Translations under genes and position numbers: made by a program
Source of the DNA: Candidatus Endonucleibacter bathymodioli
Lineage (GTDB): Bacteria > Pseudomonadota > Gammaproteobacteria > Pseudomonadales > Endozoicomonadaceae
DNA: 62,916 nt
Direction: 5' to 3'
NCBI GenBank assembly: GCA_030674915.1
Contig: JASXSV010000019.1
Coordinates: forward strand, 1-62,916
The notes under the pieces: generated by a model
Told to the model about the DNA's origin: nothing
The model's database searches: none
What the model saw: the letters and a program-made list of their open reading frames with translations, nothing else
In this document: positions 10,544-19,040 of the stretch, piece after piece
Layout of the letters: each line of letters begins with the position of its first letter
Numbering within the stretch: position 1 is the first letter of the stretch

Positions 10544-11373
10544 TTCTGTTATCAATATTTCTATCATCCAGCCATTCACTGTGCTTCTTGCTGGAATAGG
10601 CACTATCCGCATAAACAGACGACTCTTCACCATCTAATAGTTCAGTGAAACAATTTGAATCGTGAACATTTCCTGCTGTGTAACCAATCGATTTTATCAG
10701 CCGGTACTCATCGACATTTATGTGCGCTTTATAGCCGTAGGTACTTTTACTCTTTCCGTCAGAACCGGCTTTCACGCTCCACTTCGCGTCAGTATCCTGT
10801 GTTGAGTGCTTGTATTTATCCTTATTTGGGCGACACTGTTTAGCCTCAATTACGCTAGCATCAACAATACTGAGACCTCCAGATTTAATATAAATACCTT
10901 GATCTATAAGCTGGGAATTGATGTCTTAAAGCAACTTATCCATAAGCAATAATTTATCGAGTTTCTGTCTAAATCGCCAAAAAGTACTGTGGTCCGGCAC
11001 TGACTCTGAAATGTCGAGCGCAATAAATCTACGAAATAAAAGATCGCAAGCAAGTTGTTTCTCTAAGGCCGAATCGCTTAAATTATACCAACTTTGTAGC
11101 AGCAGTGCCTTAAATATCATCAGTGGCGGCCATGCCTTCTCGCCTCGAGCACTTGAATGTATATCTTTCAGATGATGCTCTAAGCGAGCTCAATCAATGA
11201 GTTCATGGACAGAGTCGAGTTCTTTCACTGCATCGTGATCAATCAGCATTGAATCTGCTAGGCTGCGTTGTTTCAGGTTTTTCCAAGCCATCATTTCACC
11301 GAAAGGCATTGATTGTGCAAGGCTTATTATATCTGATTTTCAGTTATTTAGCGAGACTAGTGCAAAGGTCTCG
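10544..11373 (-). mobile_element. IS5-family element remnant, copy 3
   Basis: A minus-strand copy of the same IS5-family element as 26489-27734. Its outer end GAGACCTTTGCACTAG is at about 11373, and the transposase start ATGGCTTGGAAAAACCTGAA is at about 11292. The frame is broken by several substitutions and indels. The 3' third is missing, replaced at 10543/10544 by the IS30 remnant that begins at GATAACAGAA of the transposase gene. It is inactive. Confidence 0.85.
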
Positions 11374-11383
11374 CAATATTATA

Positions 11384-11503
11384 CTTAGACCAATTCCTTT
11401 TAAATAATAGAAGTAGTTGACTGCTCTTACTCAATCCATTATCTACTATTAATAAACTCAGAGGCTGCCTACCCATATTTTCAATGGAAACTGGTATATA
11501 CCT
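11384..11503 (-). repeat. MITE-like repeat (inverted ends) upstream of sbcB
   Basis: The ends read TTAGACCAATTCCTTTTAAA (left) and TTTTCAATGGAAACTGGTATATA (right), imperfect inverted repeats of the consensus TATACCAGTTACCATTGAAGG. It lies 40 bp before sbcB and may hold or disturb the promoter. Confidence 0.7.
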
Positions 11504-11545
11504 GCTGTTACTCTATAGGCAATATTGAATAGTTAGGTGTATTTG

Positions 11546-12997
11546 GTGACTAATACTTTTTATTGGTACGACTATGAGACCTTTGGTACGGATCCAGCAC
11601 GTGATTGGCCTGCCCAGTTTGCTGGTATCCGTACGGATGAGGACTTTAATGAGATCGGTAAGCCTCTGGAGCTGTTCGTCCGATTACCGGATGATCAGGT
11701 ACCTAATCCTGAAGCTTGTTTGGTGACAGGACTAACACCGCAAACAGTGAATGCGCTCGGTATTTGTGAGGCAGATTTTATCGATACTATAAATAAGGTA
11801 TTTTGTCAGCCAAATACCTGTGTGCTCGGTTACAACACTATGCGCTTTGATGATGAAGTAACGCGCTATAGCCTCTATCGAAATTTCATGAATCCCTACG
11901 CGAGAGAATGGAAGAACGGTTGCAGTCGCTGGGATTTGATTGATGTTGTCAGGCTCTGCGCCGCATTGCGTCCAGAGGGTATTAACTGGCCAAAGCGTGA
12001 AGATGGTGCCGTTAGTTTTAAGCTTGAGGCGTTAACCGAGGCTAATGGTATAAACCATGTGGCTGCGCATGATGCGGTTTCAGATGTGCGGGCTACGATC
12101 GCATTGGCTCGCCTGTTACGTGAAAAGCAGGGGAAATTATTTAATTATACGCTGGCTAACCGTAAGAAACAGCAGGTCATCAAATTACTTGATGTTAGTG
12201 CGCGTAAGCCCGTGGTGCATATATCTGGGCGCTATTCGTCGACGCGTCATTGTTTGGGGATTGTCGTGCCGATAATGCCACATCCAGTGAATAAAAATGG
12301 TGTGGTAGTTTATGATCTTAGTGTTGATCCTGCACCATTCATGGAGCTTTCAGTTGATGAAATACGGCACCAATTGTTTACCAGCAATGAACAGCTGGTG
12401 GCAGATGGGGTGTCACGTATTCCGATAAAAACGGTGCATATTAACAAAACACCAGTGGTGATTCCTTGGAGTGTGCTAAGTAATGAGGATGATAAACAGA
12501 GATTAGGAGTTGATCAGTCACAGTGTGAGAGGCATCACCAGATACTGTTTTCGGATGAGCAGCTGTTCCAATCCTTCGTAGAGACTATCAAAACAGTATT
12601 ATCAGAAAGTCCATATAAAGCCCATACTGATCCAGATCATATGCTTTATAGTGGTGGTTTCTTCAATCAGGATGACGAGAAGCATATTCAGCAGGTCAGG
12701 CGTTCGTCGCCGGAGCAGCTGAAAGACCTCAGATTACCATTTTCGGATGCGCGTCTGGATGAAATGCTGTTTCGCTATCGGGCACGAAACTGGCCGGAAA
12801 CACTGGAGGCGGATGAGAAATCGAAGTGGCAGGAATTTCGATGCAAACGTTTACTTGATGAGCAGGGTGGTGGTAGTTTGACCCTAGATCAATTTTTTGA
12901 AAAAATTAATACGTTATTCTGTGAAGTGGATGAAAAGAAACAATCTATTCTTGCGGAGCTAGAAGCTTACGGGCGTCAACTTCAGTCTGGTCTTTAG
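11546..12997 (+). CDS. sbcB: Exodeoxyribonuclease I
   Basis: A 3'-to-5' single-strand DNA exonuclease used in recombination and mismatch repair. The DEDD motifs are all present: Exo I at WYDYETFGTDPARDWPAQFA, Exo II at LGYNTMRFDDEVTRYSLYRN, and Exo III at HDAVSDVRATIALARLL. About 483 residues, close to the E. coli length (475). The open frame begins at GTG 11537, but a TTAGG ribosome-binding motif fits the GTG at 11546 (reading MTNTFYWYDYETFG) better, so that start is chosen. It is a single gene with no operon partner, flanked on both sides by MITE-like repeats. Confidence 0.95.
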   Translation: MTNTFYWYDYETFGTDPARDWPAQFAGIRTDEDFNEIGKPLELFVRLPDDQVPNPEACLVTGLTPQTVNALGICEADFIDTINKVFCQPNTCVLGYNTMRFDDEVTRYSLYRNFMNPYAREWKNGCSRWDLIDVVRLCAALRPEGINWPKREDGAVSFKLEALTEANGINHVAAHDAVSDVRATIALARLLREKQGKLFNYTLANRKKQQVIKLLDVSARKPVVHISGRYSSTRHCLGIVVPIMPHPVNKNGVVVYDLSVDPAPFMELSVDEIRHQLFTSNEQLVADGVSRIPIKTVHINKTPVVIPWSVLSNEDDKQRLGVDQSQCERHHQILFSDEQLFQSFVETIKTVLSESPYKAHTDPDHMLYSGGFFNQDDEKHIQQVRRSSPEQLKDLRLPFSDARLDEMLFRYRARNWPETLEADEKSKWQEFRCKRLLDEQGGGSLTLDQFFEKINTLFCEVDEKKQSILAELEAYGRQLQSGL

Positions 12998-13008
12998 CGG
13001 TGAGCGGG

Positions 13009-13130
13009 ATATATCAATTTCCCGTGCAGGTGCGGGGTTGTTGTTGGCTTCTGCTTACCACAATCACTTGCTAAGCTCGTGGGGATTAGTTCGTTGTCTC
13101 TTCCCACACCTTTAATGGTAACTGGCATAA
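13009..13130 (-). repeat. MITE-like repeat downstream of sbcB
   Basis: Begins 12 bp after the sbcB stop with GATATATCAATTTCCCGTG and ends CCTTTAATGGTAACTGGCATA, the reverse complement of the family left end TATACCAGTTACCATTGAAGG. The internal GTTGTTGGCTTCTGCTTACC matches the GTGAGAGCAGTCAGCAAC core of other copies on the opposite strand. Confidence 0.75.
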
Positions 13131-13170
13131 GACTGTTTAGTGGTGGAGTAAATGTTTGATTTTGGTCTAT

Positions 13171-13788
13171 CTAAGGTACTTCATTGAAAAAATGTACAAC
13201 CATTGTATCGAGTGAGTACTCGGCACCCATTATGAGGAGATTGTTTTTCTTAGTAAGTTGTTCTAGAACCTCTGAACCGTGCCTGAGATGATTCACAGAG
13301 GCGTTAATGTTGGCATGAACAGCTTTCTGCATTAATATTTTAGGGGTGTCGTGTTCTGTTTTCAGAACGTCTATAACGGAACGGTTGATCCGTTTTATTA
13401 TAGAGTGAATATTAGGTGATTGCTCTGATGCTGGTTGTTGAAACGCCTCAATTGTAGCACTAATAGCCCCGCAGTGAGTGTGACCCAAGACTACTACTAA
13501 CTTTACTCCAAAGCGTTCGGCAGCAAATTCAACACTCCCTACTTGTGAAGGAGCAACGATATTGCCCGCAACACGAATAACAAAGAGATCTCCTACTCCT
13601 TGATCAAAAATAAGTTCAGCTGGAACTCTAGCGTCTGAGCAGCCAAGTATAATGGCGAATGGTGCCTGTTCCAAAGGAAGATTTTTGAGCTGGTTGGGGC
13701 TTATAAGCTTATGTTGGCGTATAGCCCCAGACGTAAAGCGTTTATTGCCACTTTTTAAGCGCTCAAGGGCTTCCAGTGCTAGAACCAT
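13171..13788 (-). CDS. Beta-class carbonic anhydrase
   Basis: 205 residues. It interconverts carbon dioxide and bicarbonate in the cytoplasm. The zinc ligands and active-site dyad are visible: ILGCSDARVPAELIFDQGVGDLFVIRVAGN (Cys-Ser-Asp-Ala-Arg, about residues 48-54) and VVLGHTHCGAI (His-x2-Cys, about 101-107). No signal peptide is seen. AGAGAG before the ATG serves as ribosome-binding site. It is convergent with sbcB and lies 44 bp downstream of trpS on the same strand, so the two may share a transcript. Length is within the family range. It appears intact. Confidence 0.93.
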   Translation of the reverse strand: MVLALEALERLKSGNKRFTSGAIRQHKLISPNQLKNLPLEQAPFAIILGCSDARVPAELIFDQGVGDLFVIRVAGNIVAPSQVGSVEFAAERFGVKLVVVLGHTHCGAISATIEAFQQPASEQSPNIHSIIKRINRSVIDVLKTEHDTPKILMQKAVHANINASVNHLRHGSEVLEQLTKKNNLLIMGAEYSLDTMVVHFFNEVP

Positions 13789-13832
13789 ATTTTTCTCTCT
13801 TCATGTCATGAGGTGACATGTATCTTGCCAGC

Positions 13833-14843
13833 TTATGAAAAGGAATGAATTCCCACAGCCTTTTTGATTTCAGCAATGAAAGGTGCGGCTTCGTCTCGTG
13901 CTTTTTCGGCACCTTTCTGCAGTTCTGACTCAATAAGTTTGGGGTTTTTTACAAGATCATCATACCGTTTGCGAGGTTCAGTAAGCTGCGAGTTCAAGTG
14001 TTCAAACAATTGATTTTTTAGATCACCCCAGCCCACTCCATCTTCATATTGGTGGCGTTTATCAGCAATGTCAATATCATTGGCAAAGGCAGAAAAAATC
14101 TGAAAGAGAGTACAATCTTTAGTGTCTTTCGGTTGACCCGGCTCAAGAGAATTTGTCTTTATTTTACGAATTAGCTTTAATAAGTTCTTCTCAGAGCTGA
14201 ACAGTGGAATAGTGTTGTCATAACTTTTACTCATTTTTCGTCCGTCAAGTCCATTGAGAACGGAGATATTATCACCAATAACTGCTTCAGGTAATGTGAA
14301 ATTCGTCTTGTAACAATGATTCATGCGGCCAGCAATATCACGAGCCATTTCCAGATGTTGTATTTGATCACGGCCAACTGGCACCTTATGGGCATTGAAT
14401 ATCAGGATGTCGGCGGCCATCAATACGGGGTAACAAAATAGACCCATTGTTATTGCTTTGTCTAGATCTTTCTCGTTGGCATGATTATTAGCTTGAACTG
14501 CAGCTTTATAGGCATGGGATCGATTCATTAGGCCTTTGGCTGTCATGCATCCGATAATCCAGTTTAGTTCCATAATTTCAGGAATGTCAGACTGACGATA
14601 AAATATAGCACGATCCGTATCCAATCCTAGTGCTAGCCACGTAGCTGCTATTTCCAGGCCGGACTGGTGTATGCGCTTTGGGTCCTTACTCTTAACTAAT
14701 GCATGGTAGTCTGCCAAGAAGTAATAGGCCTGGATATCGTCATGCGAACTTTGTTTTATTGCAGGCTTAATAGCCCCAACGTAGTTACCTAAGTGAGGGG
14801 TGCCTGTTGTTGTAATGCCAGTAAGTACTTTAGTTTTGCTCAT
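13833..14843 (-). CDS. trpS: Tryptophanyl-tRNA synthetase
   Basis: A class I aminoacyl-tRNA synthetase that charges tRNA-Trp. Starting at ATG 14843 (MSKTKVLTGITTTGTPHLGN) it is 336 residues, matching the 334 of E. coli. The open frame extends upstream to 15068, but that extension lies partly in a MITE-like repeat and has no family similarity, so it is excluded. Signature motifs: the HIGH equivalent TPHLGNYVG near residue 15 and KMSKS in GRKMSKSYDNTIPLF near residue 195. The VGRDQIQHLEMARDIA helix is typical. No strong Shine-Dalgarno motif is visible before 14843. Confidence 0.95.
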   Translation of the reverse strand: MSKTKVLTGITTTGTPHLGNYVGAIKPAIKQSSHDDIQAYYFLADYHALVKSKDPKRIHQSGLEIAATWLALGLDTDRAIFYRQSDIPEIMELNWIIGCMTAKGLMNRSHAYKAAVQANNHANEKDLDKAITMGLFCYPVLMAADILIFNAHKVPVGRDQIQHLEMARDIAGRMNHCYKTNFTLPEAVIGDNISVLNGLDGRKMSKSYDNTIPLFSSEKNLLKLIRKIKTNSLEPGQPKDTKDCTLFQIFSAFANDIDIADKRHQYEDGVGWGDLKNQLFEHLNSQLTEPRKRYDDLVKNPKLIESELQKGAEKARDEAAPFIAEIKKAVGIHSFS

Positions 14844-14932
14844 GGGTTGAAAAACCACAGTTGGGTCGTAGTTGAGCCGCAGTTGCCAGACGCAATAGCC
14901 CTCATCACACGAGTTAACTATTGAGGTAATTA

Positions 14933-15044
14933 ATAGACCTATTTCCATCGAAGGTGTGAATTTGTGTCTGCTCTCATCCCAATTACCTGCTGTAGGCTTA
15001 TGGGTTTCGCGCCGACACACCTTCAATGGTAGCTGGTATATACC
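14933..15044 (-). repeat. MITE-like repeat in the trpS leader, well-preserved ends
   Basis: About 112 bp. The left end TAGACCTATTTCCATCGAAG and the right end CTTCAATGGTAGCTGGTATA are inverted copies with a few mismatches, the clearest terminal inverted repeats of the family. It lies about 90-200 bp upstream of the trpS start codon, where a promoter or leader would be expected. Confidence 0.75.
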
Positions 15045-15188
15045 CTCAATGTCGCTGAGTATATACACTTAGTTGAAAAGCATAGGGTATTATACAGCTC
15101 TAATAGCCTGACGACAATATTGGCTGTTACAGATAATCAATCGGTAGTAATATAACTGTAAGGGGATTACCAATATTAAGGAGAGACG

Positions 15189-15719
15189 ATGCTAAATACA
15201 CCGTTTTATTCTCAGCGATTAACCGAAAACAATTACCAGTTAGAAGGATTTGAGTCTATAGAAGATGCTAAATCATGGACTAAGAGAATATGTGGCTTGG
15301 CTTGTTTGAAAATGGTGATTGCAAAATTAACTAATCAGATTGTCCCCTTAAAAAGTCTGCTTGATCAAGGGTTGGCGGTAGGTGGTTATATGCAAGGCGT
15401 TGGTTGGGTTCATCAAGGTCTTGTTGAGGTTGCTAGTCAATATGGCATTATTGGCGAATGCCAAAGTATTGATGATGAACTAGAGCTTATTGATAAGGCT
15501 CTTGACAGTGGGAAGTTAGTTATTGCATCTGTTAGTTGTGGTTTTGATCAGAAAAAAAAAGGTGGGCACTTGGTATTGATAATTGGAGCAAAAGCCGATG
15601 GTTTCCTCATTCACCACCCTTCTTCTGAAGAAAATGAGCAGTGGTACCATCATCTTGTTAGCAGAGATGATTTCATGAGATGTTTTTCTGAAAACGGTAA
15701 TATTATTACCATTTCTTGA
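15189..15719 (+). CDS. C39-like papain-fold cysteine peptidase
   Basis: 176 residues with a strong ribosome-binding site (AAGGAGAG) before the ATG and no signal peptide. The catalytic Cys motif is RICGLACLKMVI (about residues 33-44) and the catalytic His is in KKGGHLVLIIGA (about 130-141), followed by FLIHHPSS where the family usually has DP. This is the C39-like (Peptidase_C39_2) layout: a papain-like fold shared by bacteriocin-processing peptidase domains but without an ABC transporter attached. The substrate is unknown. It is divergent from trpS and has no obvious operon partner. Family assignment is by motifs, so moderately sure. Confidence 0.75.
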   Translation: MLNTPFYSQRLTENNYQLEGFESIEDAKSWTKRICGLACLKMVIAKLTNQIVPLKSLLDQGLAVGGYMQGVGWVHQGLVEVASQYGIIGECQSIDDELELIDKALDSGKLVIASVSCGFDQKKKGGHLVLIIGAKADGFLIHHPSSEENEQWYHHLVSRDDFMRCFSENGNIITIS

Positions 15720-16123
15720 TTTATTCCAAAGGTAATGGCATATGTCGGCAATCAAAATATTGGGGATGAAAATGGCAGCAGCACCGCTGTATCTATATTG
15801 GTAGTCTTTTACGTTATTACTTTGTTGTAAACATTCTCTCACCACAGCCACCTATTGCTCGTAGGCTCATGGGGTTTCATTCATTTGTTTCCTACTCACC
15901 ATTTCAATGATAATAAAGAGGTTACAATATAATGAACGAATATGGAACCAATTGTAATTTAATTAGTCTAAATAATATATTTTTGAAATAAAACAAAATC
16001 AAAGATTCTAGGAGAGATTGTTTCTTGGATAAAGTGTGCTAGCCATGATAAAGAAAATGCACTAGGTCGTAGAGAAGATGATTTTATTTTCATTGATAGT
16101 GGGTATAGATGAAGGAACTAGTT
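15720..16123. other. Intergenic with partial dispersed repeat
   Basis: The stretch about 15843-15912 (CTCACCACAGCCACCTATTGCTCGTAGG...TACTCACCATTTCAATGATA) is a reverse-oriented, decayed copy of the inverted-end repeat. The rest is AT-rich; nothing else is recognised. Confidence 0.5.
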
Positions 16124-16852
16124 ATGAATATATTATGTGCAAATGATTCGGTGCCTTATTATAATAATTGGAAATCATTGAGTTCTACTGGAACAGGTGG
16201 CGTTTTCAAAAAAGAAGTAGAGATATTGAGTGACAGTGAGGTAGCTAAAAAGATAAAATATTATTTTAATCATGATGCAGTGGGTACACTATCCTGTGGT
16301 GATAAGAAGAAAAACGATTTTGATTCGGTGACAGAAACATCAGATATACACAAAGTTGGTATAACTAAATATGAGAAATGGCCAAATGAATTTCAAGACA
16401 ATATGCCTGAAATGAAATACCGCCATCCCTGCTGGCTATTAGCTAGGAATTGCAAAGAAAATATCAAGATCCACAATAAAAAATTGGATGCGTTTTTATC
16501 GGTAAGTATTAGTCCTAATATGACTGGTGACAAGTTAAATATAATCATAACAAAGGGGAGTGATAAAGTTGCGGAATCAATGTTAAGCACTACTAATGTT
16601 ATGCAAGTTCTAGTTGTTAATAAAATTTATGTTGGGTTAAAATATAGAAGGTCCTGTATCGGCACTACGATACTAAATGTTATAAAAGGTATTGCCACTG
16701 CAAACAGTATAAAAGAAATTTATATTCCAAGGATAGAAACGTTTGGTAGTGATCTAGAAACTTTATCACATATAAGATTATTTTATGAAAAAAATGGATT
16801 CCATGTATATTATTTCTCAAAGATGTGGATTGGTGATTTAATGTTGGATTAG
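16124..16852 (+). CDS. GNAT-family N-acetyltransferase-like protein
   Basis: 242 residues starting at ATG 16124, which has AAGGA seven bases upstream; an ATG at 16109 lacks such a site. The C-terminal third shows the GNAT core: NKIYVGLKYRRSCIGTTIL (acetyl-CoA pyrophosphate loop, R/Q-x-x-G-x-G/A-like, with Cys replacing the first Gly), a helix AT..SIKEIYI, and RLFYEKNGFHVYYFS, the typical FYxKxGF end. The N-terminal part is not recognised. The substrate cannot be predicted. Composition is AT-rich like the effector islands, and a decayed copy of its 3' half follows a BIR gene at 24.4 kb, so it belongs to the mobile, duplicating gene set. Confidence 0.7.
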   Translation: MNILCANDSVPYYNNWKSLSSTGTGGVFKKEVEILSDSEVAKKIKYYFNHDAVGTLSCGDKKKNDFDSVTETSDIHKVGITKYEKWPNEFQDNMPEMKYRHPCWLLARNCKENIKIHNKKLDAFLSVSISPNMTGDKLNIIITKGSDKVAESMLSTTNVMQVLVVNKIYVGLKYRRSCIGTTILNVIKGIATANSIKEIYIPRIETFGSDLETLSHIRLFYEKNGFHVYYFSKMWIGDLMLD

Positions 16853-16857
16853 TTGCA

Positions 16858-16965
16858 AGTGCCTTCATGTAACAGTGCTCTTTGAAAGTATGAATAGGTG
16901 ACAAACGAACTAAGTCCCATGAGCTTACGAGTAGTAGTGATTTTTTGAGTGGGAAATGTCGGGTG
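16858..16965 (+). repeat. Dispersed inverted-end repeat after the GNAT gene
   Basis: Contains TGAATAGGTGACAAACGAACTAAGTCCCATGAGCTTACGAGTAGTAG followed by GAGTGGGAAATGTCGG, matching the core of the copies at 30.7 and 37.8 kb. The ends are decayed. Confidence 0.55.
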
Positions 16966-17039
16966 GTGAAATACTGTGGGTAAGTTAAGTATATGGTAGG
17001 TTTTTTGTTTGGCACTATATCTCCTTATTTTTTCTTGTG

Positions 17040-17480
17040 GTGGTGCTAAACAAAAGACTACTTATATGTATGGTATTAGTTAAAATCTCTGCTTATTATG
17101 TGGGGGAAGTATTTATAATATTGTATTTAGTGTAAGTGATAAAAGTTTTAAGATTGTTAAAGTAAGGGATAGTAAAACGTGTAGGGTAAAGAGGAATAGA
17201 AATCATCATAAAAGCACAATAATTGTATTTTATTTTTATTCAAATTAATGAAAAACATATCATGACCATTAGTCGAATAAACGCACAACTTGTTATTTTA
17301 ATCAGAACTTTGGTGAATATTCGTATTTCTAATCTCATGGCGATAAAAATGATCTTCTTGTGAACTATCAGAGTGTACTATTGTCTATAACGAAATGACC
17401 AATAAATGGCTATATCTTTAGTATAAATAATGAGTATCTTAGATGCAAATAAGTAATAACACAAATAACAAGGATCACTA
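17040..17480. promoter_or_regulatory. Upstream region shared by kinase-like paralogs 1 and 2
   Basis: The last ~150 bp (about 17335-17440) match about 18905-19010 upstream of paralog 2: ATGGC.ATAAAAATGAT.T.CTTGTGAAC, then TATCAGAGTGTA.TATTGTCTATA and TATATCTTTAGTATAAA.AATGA. The conservation, stronger than expected for neutral spacer, suggests a common promoter or leader; I cannot name a sigma factor with confidence. The rest is AT-rich and empty. Confidence 0.4.
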
Positions 17481-18575
17481 ATGAAAATAAATCCACAGTC
17501 AAACACAGCCATAGCAATGAGTTTACATGAAGCTGCAACCATCGTTCCTGCATCTGCCTATACATACTTGGTTGACCTAAGTGCACAGAAACTCCATAGG
17601 CTACCTGTTATCTGGACCTTAAATTCCTCTTGGCATACCAAAAGTATGAAGAATATTTTTTTGTTTCTTGCGATATTGTGTGTCACATTTACCAATTTGA
17701 AGGCTGATTTCACATCACTTCCTATAATGCAAGAGTTTGAGTATGTGGTCTCAGAGGATGATGCTGTTAGCCAGTTGTTTAATAACCAGAATTATGAGAC
17801 TTTAAAGAACGACCTAATAAGTTCTCAAGCAGAAAGCACTTATACTGTCATGGTTTCGAAAAAGAAATTTTTTGTAAAAATAATAAGAGAGGATTGTGAA
17901 TTATGCGATCAAACTTCATTTAATTATGAATTTGAATTAAAAAATGACAAACCAAAAAATGATTTAATGCAAATAGTAAATGCTGATCTGGTACTACCGA
18001 GTGTAAGTGCAACTTTTATGTTAGAAGGCATAAAGCATCTTATCATGGGTTATCCATGGGCTCCTGGGGTAACCTTGGAAAATATTTATAGAGACCATTT
18101 CTCAGGCAGTAAAACATCAGAAATATTACAGAAGGCGATGTATAGGTATGGGCAAGTTCTAGCAACTGCAGATCTAGACCAGAATGATCCTAGTGATGAT
18201 ATAAAAAACTTATTAAATAGAACACCACAAATATTCTTAGATGATAGGCATGGAGCTAATACAAAATATTTTGAAAGGAATGATAAGATATATTTGCTTG
18301 ATTTATCAATAATACACCTTGACACGTCCTCAGAGACAGTTAAAGAGTCAATAGTTTCAAAGTGCATATACATCAATGGTTTGCTCTCAGTATTTCTATC
18401 ATCAGATAGATCTAATCTGACATTTGATGATAAAAGAAGCATGTATAAGTATGGAGAAGGGTATTTGTCTATTCCTTTCAGTTACTTTATTGCAGGTTAT
18501 ATATCAGCCTTACCAAAGTATGACCCAAGTGTAGTCAAAGAAATGTTGCTGCTAATAATTAATGATATATTTTAA
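17481..18575 (+). CDS. Kinase-like secreted protein, paralog 1 (C-terminus truncated)
   Basis: 364 residues; AAGGA lies upstream of the ATG. A hydrophobic segment at residues 57-73 (MKNIFLFLAILCVTFTN) follows an unusually long ~55-residue N-region. The rest has a protein/lipid-kinase-like order: FFVKIIRED with candidate ATP-binding Lys133, LIMGYPWAPGVTLENI (hinge-like) near 188-202, DRHGAN at 255-260 (catalytic loop as in PI3/4-kinases, DRHxxN), and IYLLDLS at 270-276 (DFG position, Asp274). Compared with paralog 2, an in-frame TAA at 18573 removes about 21 C-terminal residues that still read in frame to 18641. Secreted kinase effector is inference; the catalytic motif match is seen directly. 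Confidence 0.65.
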   Translation: MKINPQSNTAIAMSLHEAATIVPASAYTYLVDLSAQKLHRLPVIWTLNSSWHTKSMKNIFLFLAILCVTFTNLKADFTSLPIMQEFEYVVSEDDAVSQLFNNQNYETLKNDLISSQAESTYTVMVSKKKFFVKIIREDCELCDQTSFNYEFELKNDKPKNDLMQIVNADLVLPSVSATFMLEGIKHLIMGYPWAPGVTLENIYRDHFSGSKTSEILQKAMYRYGQVLATADLDQNDPSDDIKNLLNRTPQIFLDDRHGANTKYFERNDKIYLLDLSIIHLDTSSETVKESIVSKCIYINGLLSVFLSSDRSNLTFDDKRSMYKYGEGYLSIPFSYFIAGYISALPKYDPSVVKEMLLLIINDIF

Positions 18576-18649
18576 CGTTTTTGTGATAATGGTTATAATT
18601 TATATTGCGATTTAATCGAGGTTACGAAGAGGGTAAAATAAATACAATT

Positions 18650-18785
18650 AACTGATACTTATCTGTTTTATGCACTGTGTCTAGTGTTATAACTTATTTT
18701 TGACGAATCGATCCAGCATAATATGGTTCCGGTGCACTATAGAGCACCAAAAACTGAGTGCCTTTGCTAATGCTTGTATAGTATA
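18650..18785. repeat. Dispersed intergenic repeat after kinase-like paralog 1
   Basis: CTGATACTTATCTGTTTTAT...CTTATTTTTGACGAATCGAT...AGCACCAAAAACTGAGTGCC recurs, diverged, at 20190-20275 and 48185-48305. In the last copy it is joined to the repeat also found at 2810-2965. Function unknown. Confidence 0.6.
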
Positions 18786-19040
18786 ATTGATCTTTTATCA
18801 TGGAAGTGTGTTCGTTATTGTTGAAATCCATGGTAGATGATAACTATTGTGAGAAAAGATTTATAACTTGTTATCTTAATAATCATGTCGATAAGCATTT
18901 TTGTGTCTAACATTATGGCTATAAAAATGATTTCCTTGTGAACTATCAGAGTGTAATATTGTCTATATGGTAATAACCAATGATAGTCTATATCTTTAGT
19001 ATAAAGAATGAAAACAAATAATAAAAAACAAGGACCACTA

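Noticed and set aside
14844..15068. 75-residue N-terminal extension of TrpS
   Set aside because: Overlaps the MITE-like repeat and makes the protein longer than the family; the internal ATG at 14843 gives the normal length.
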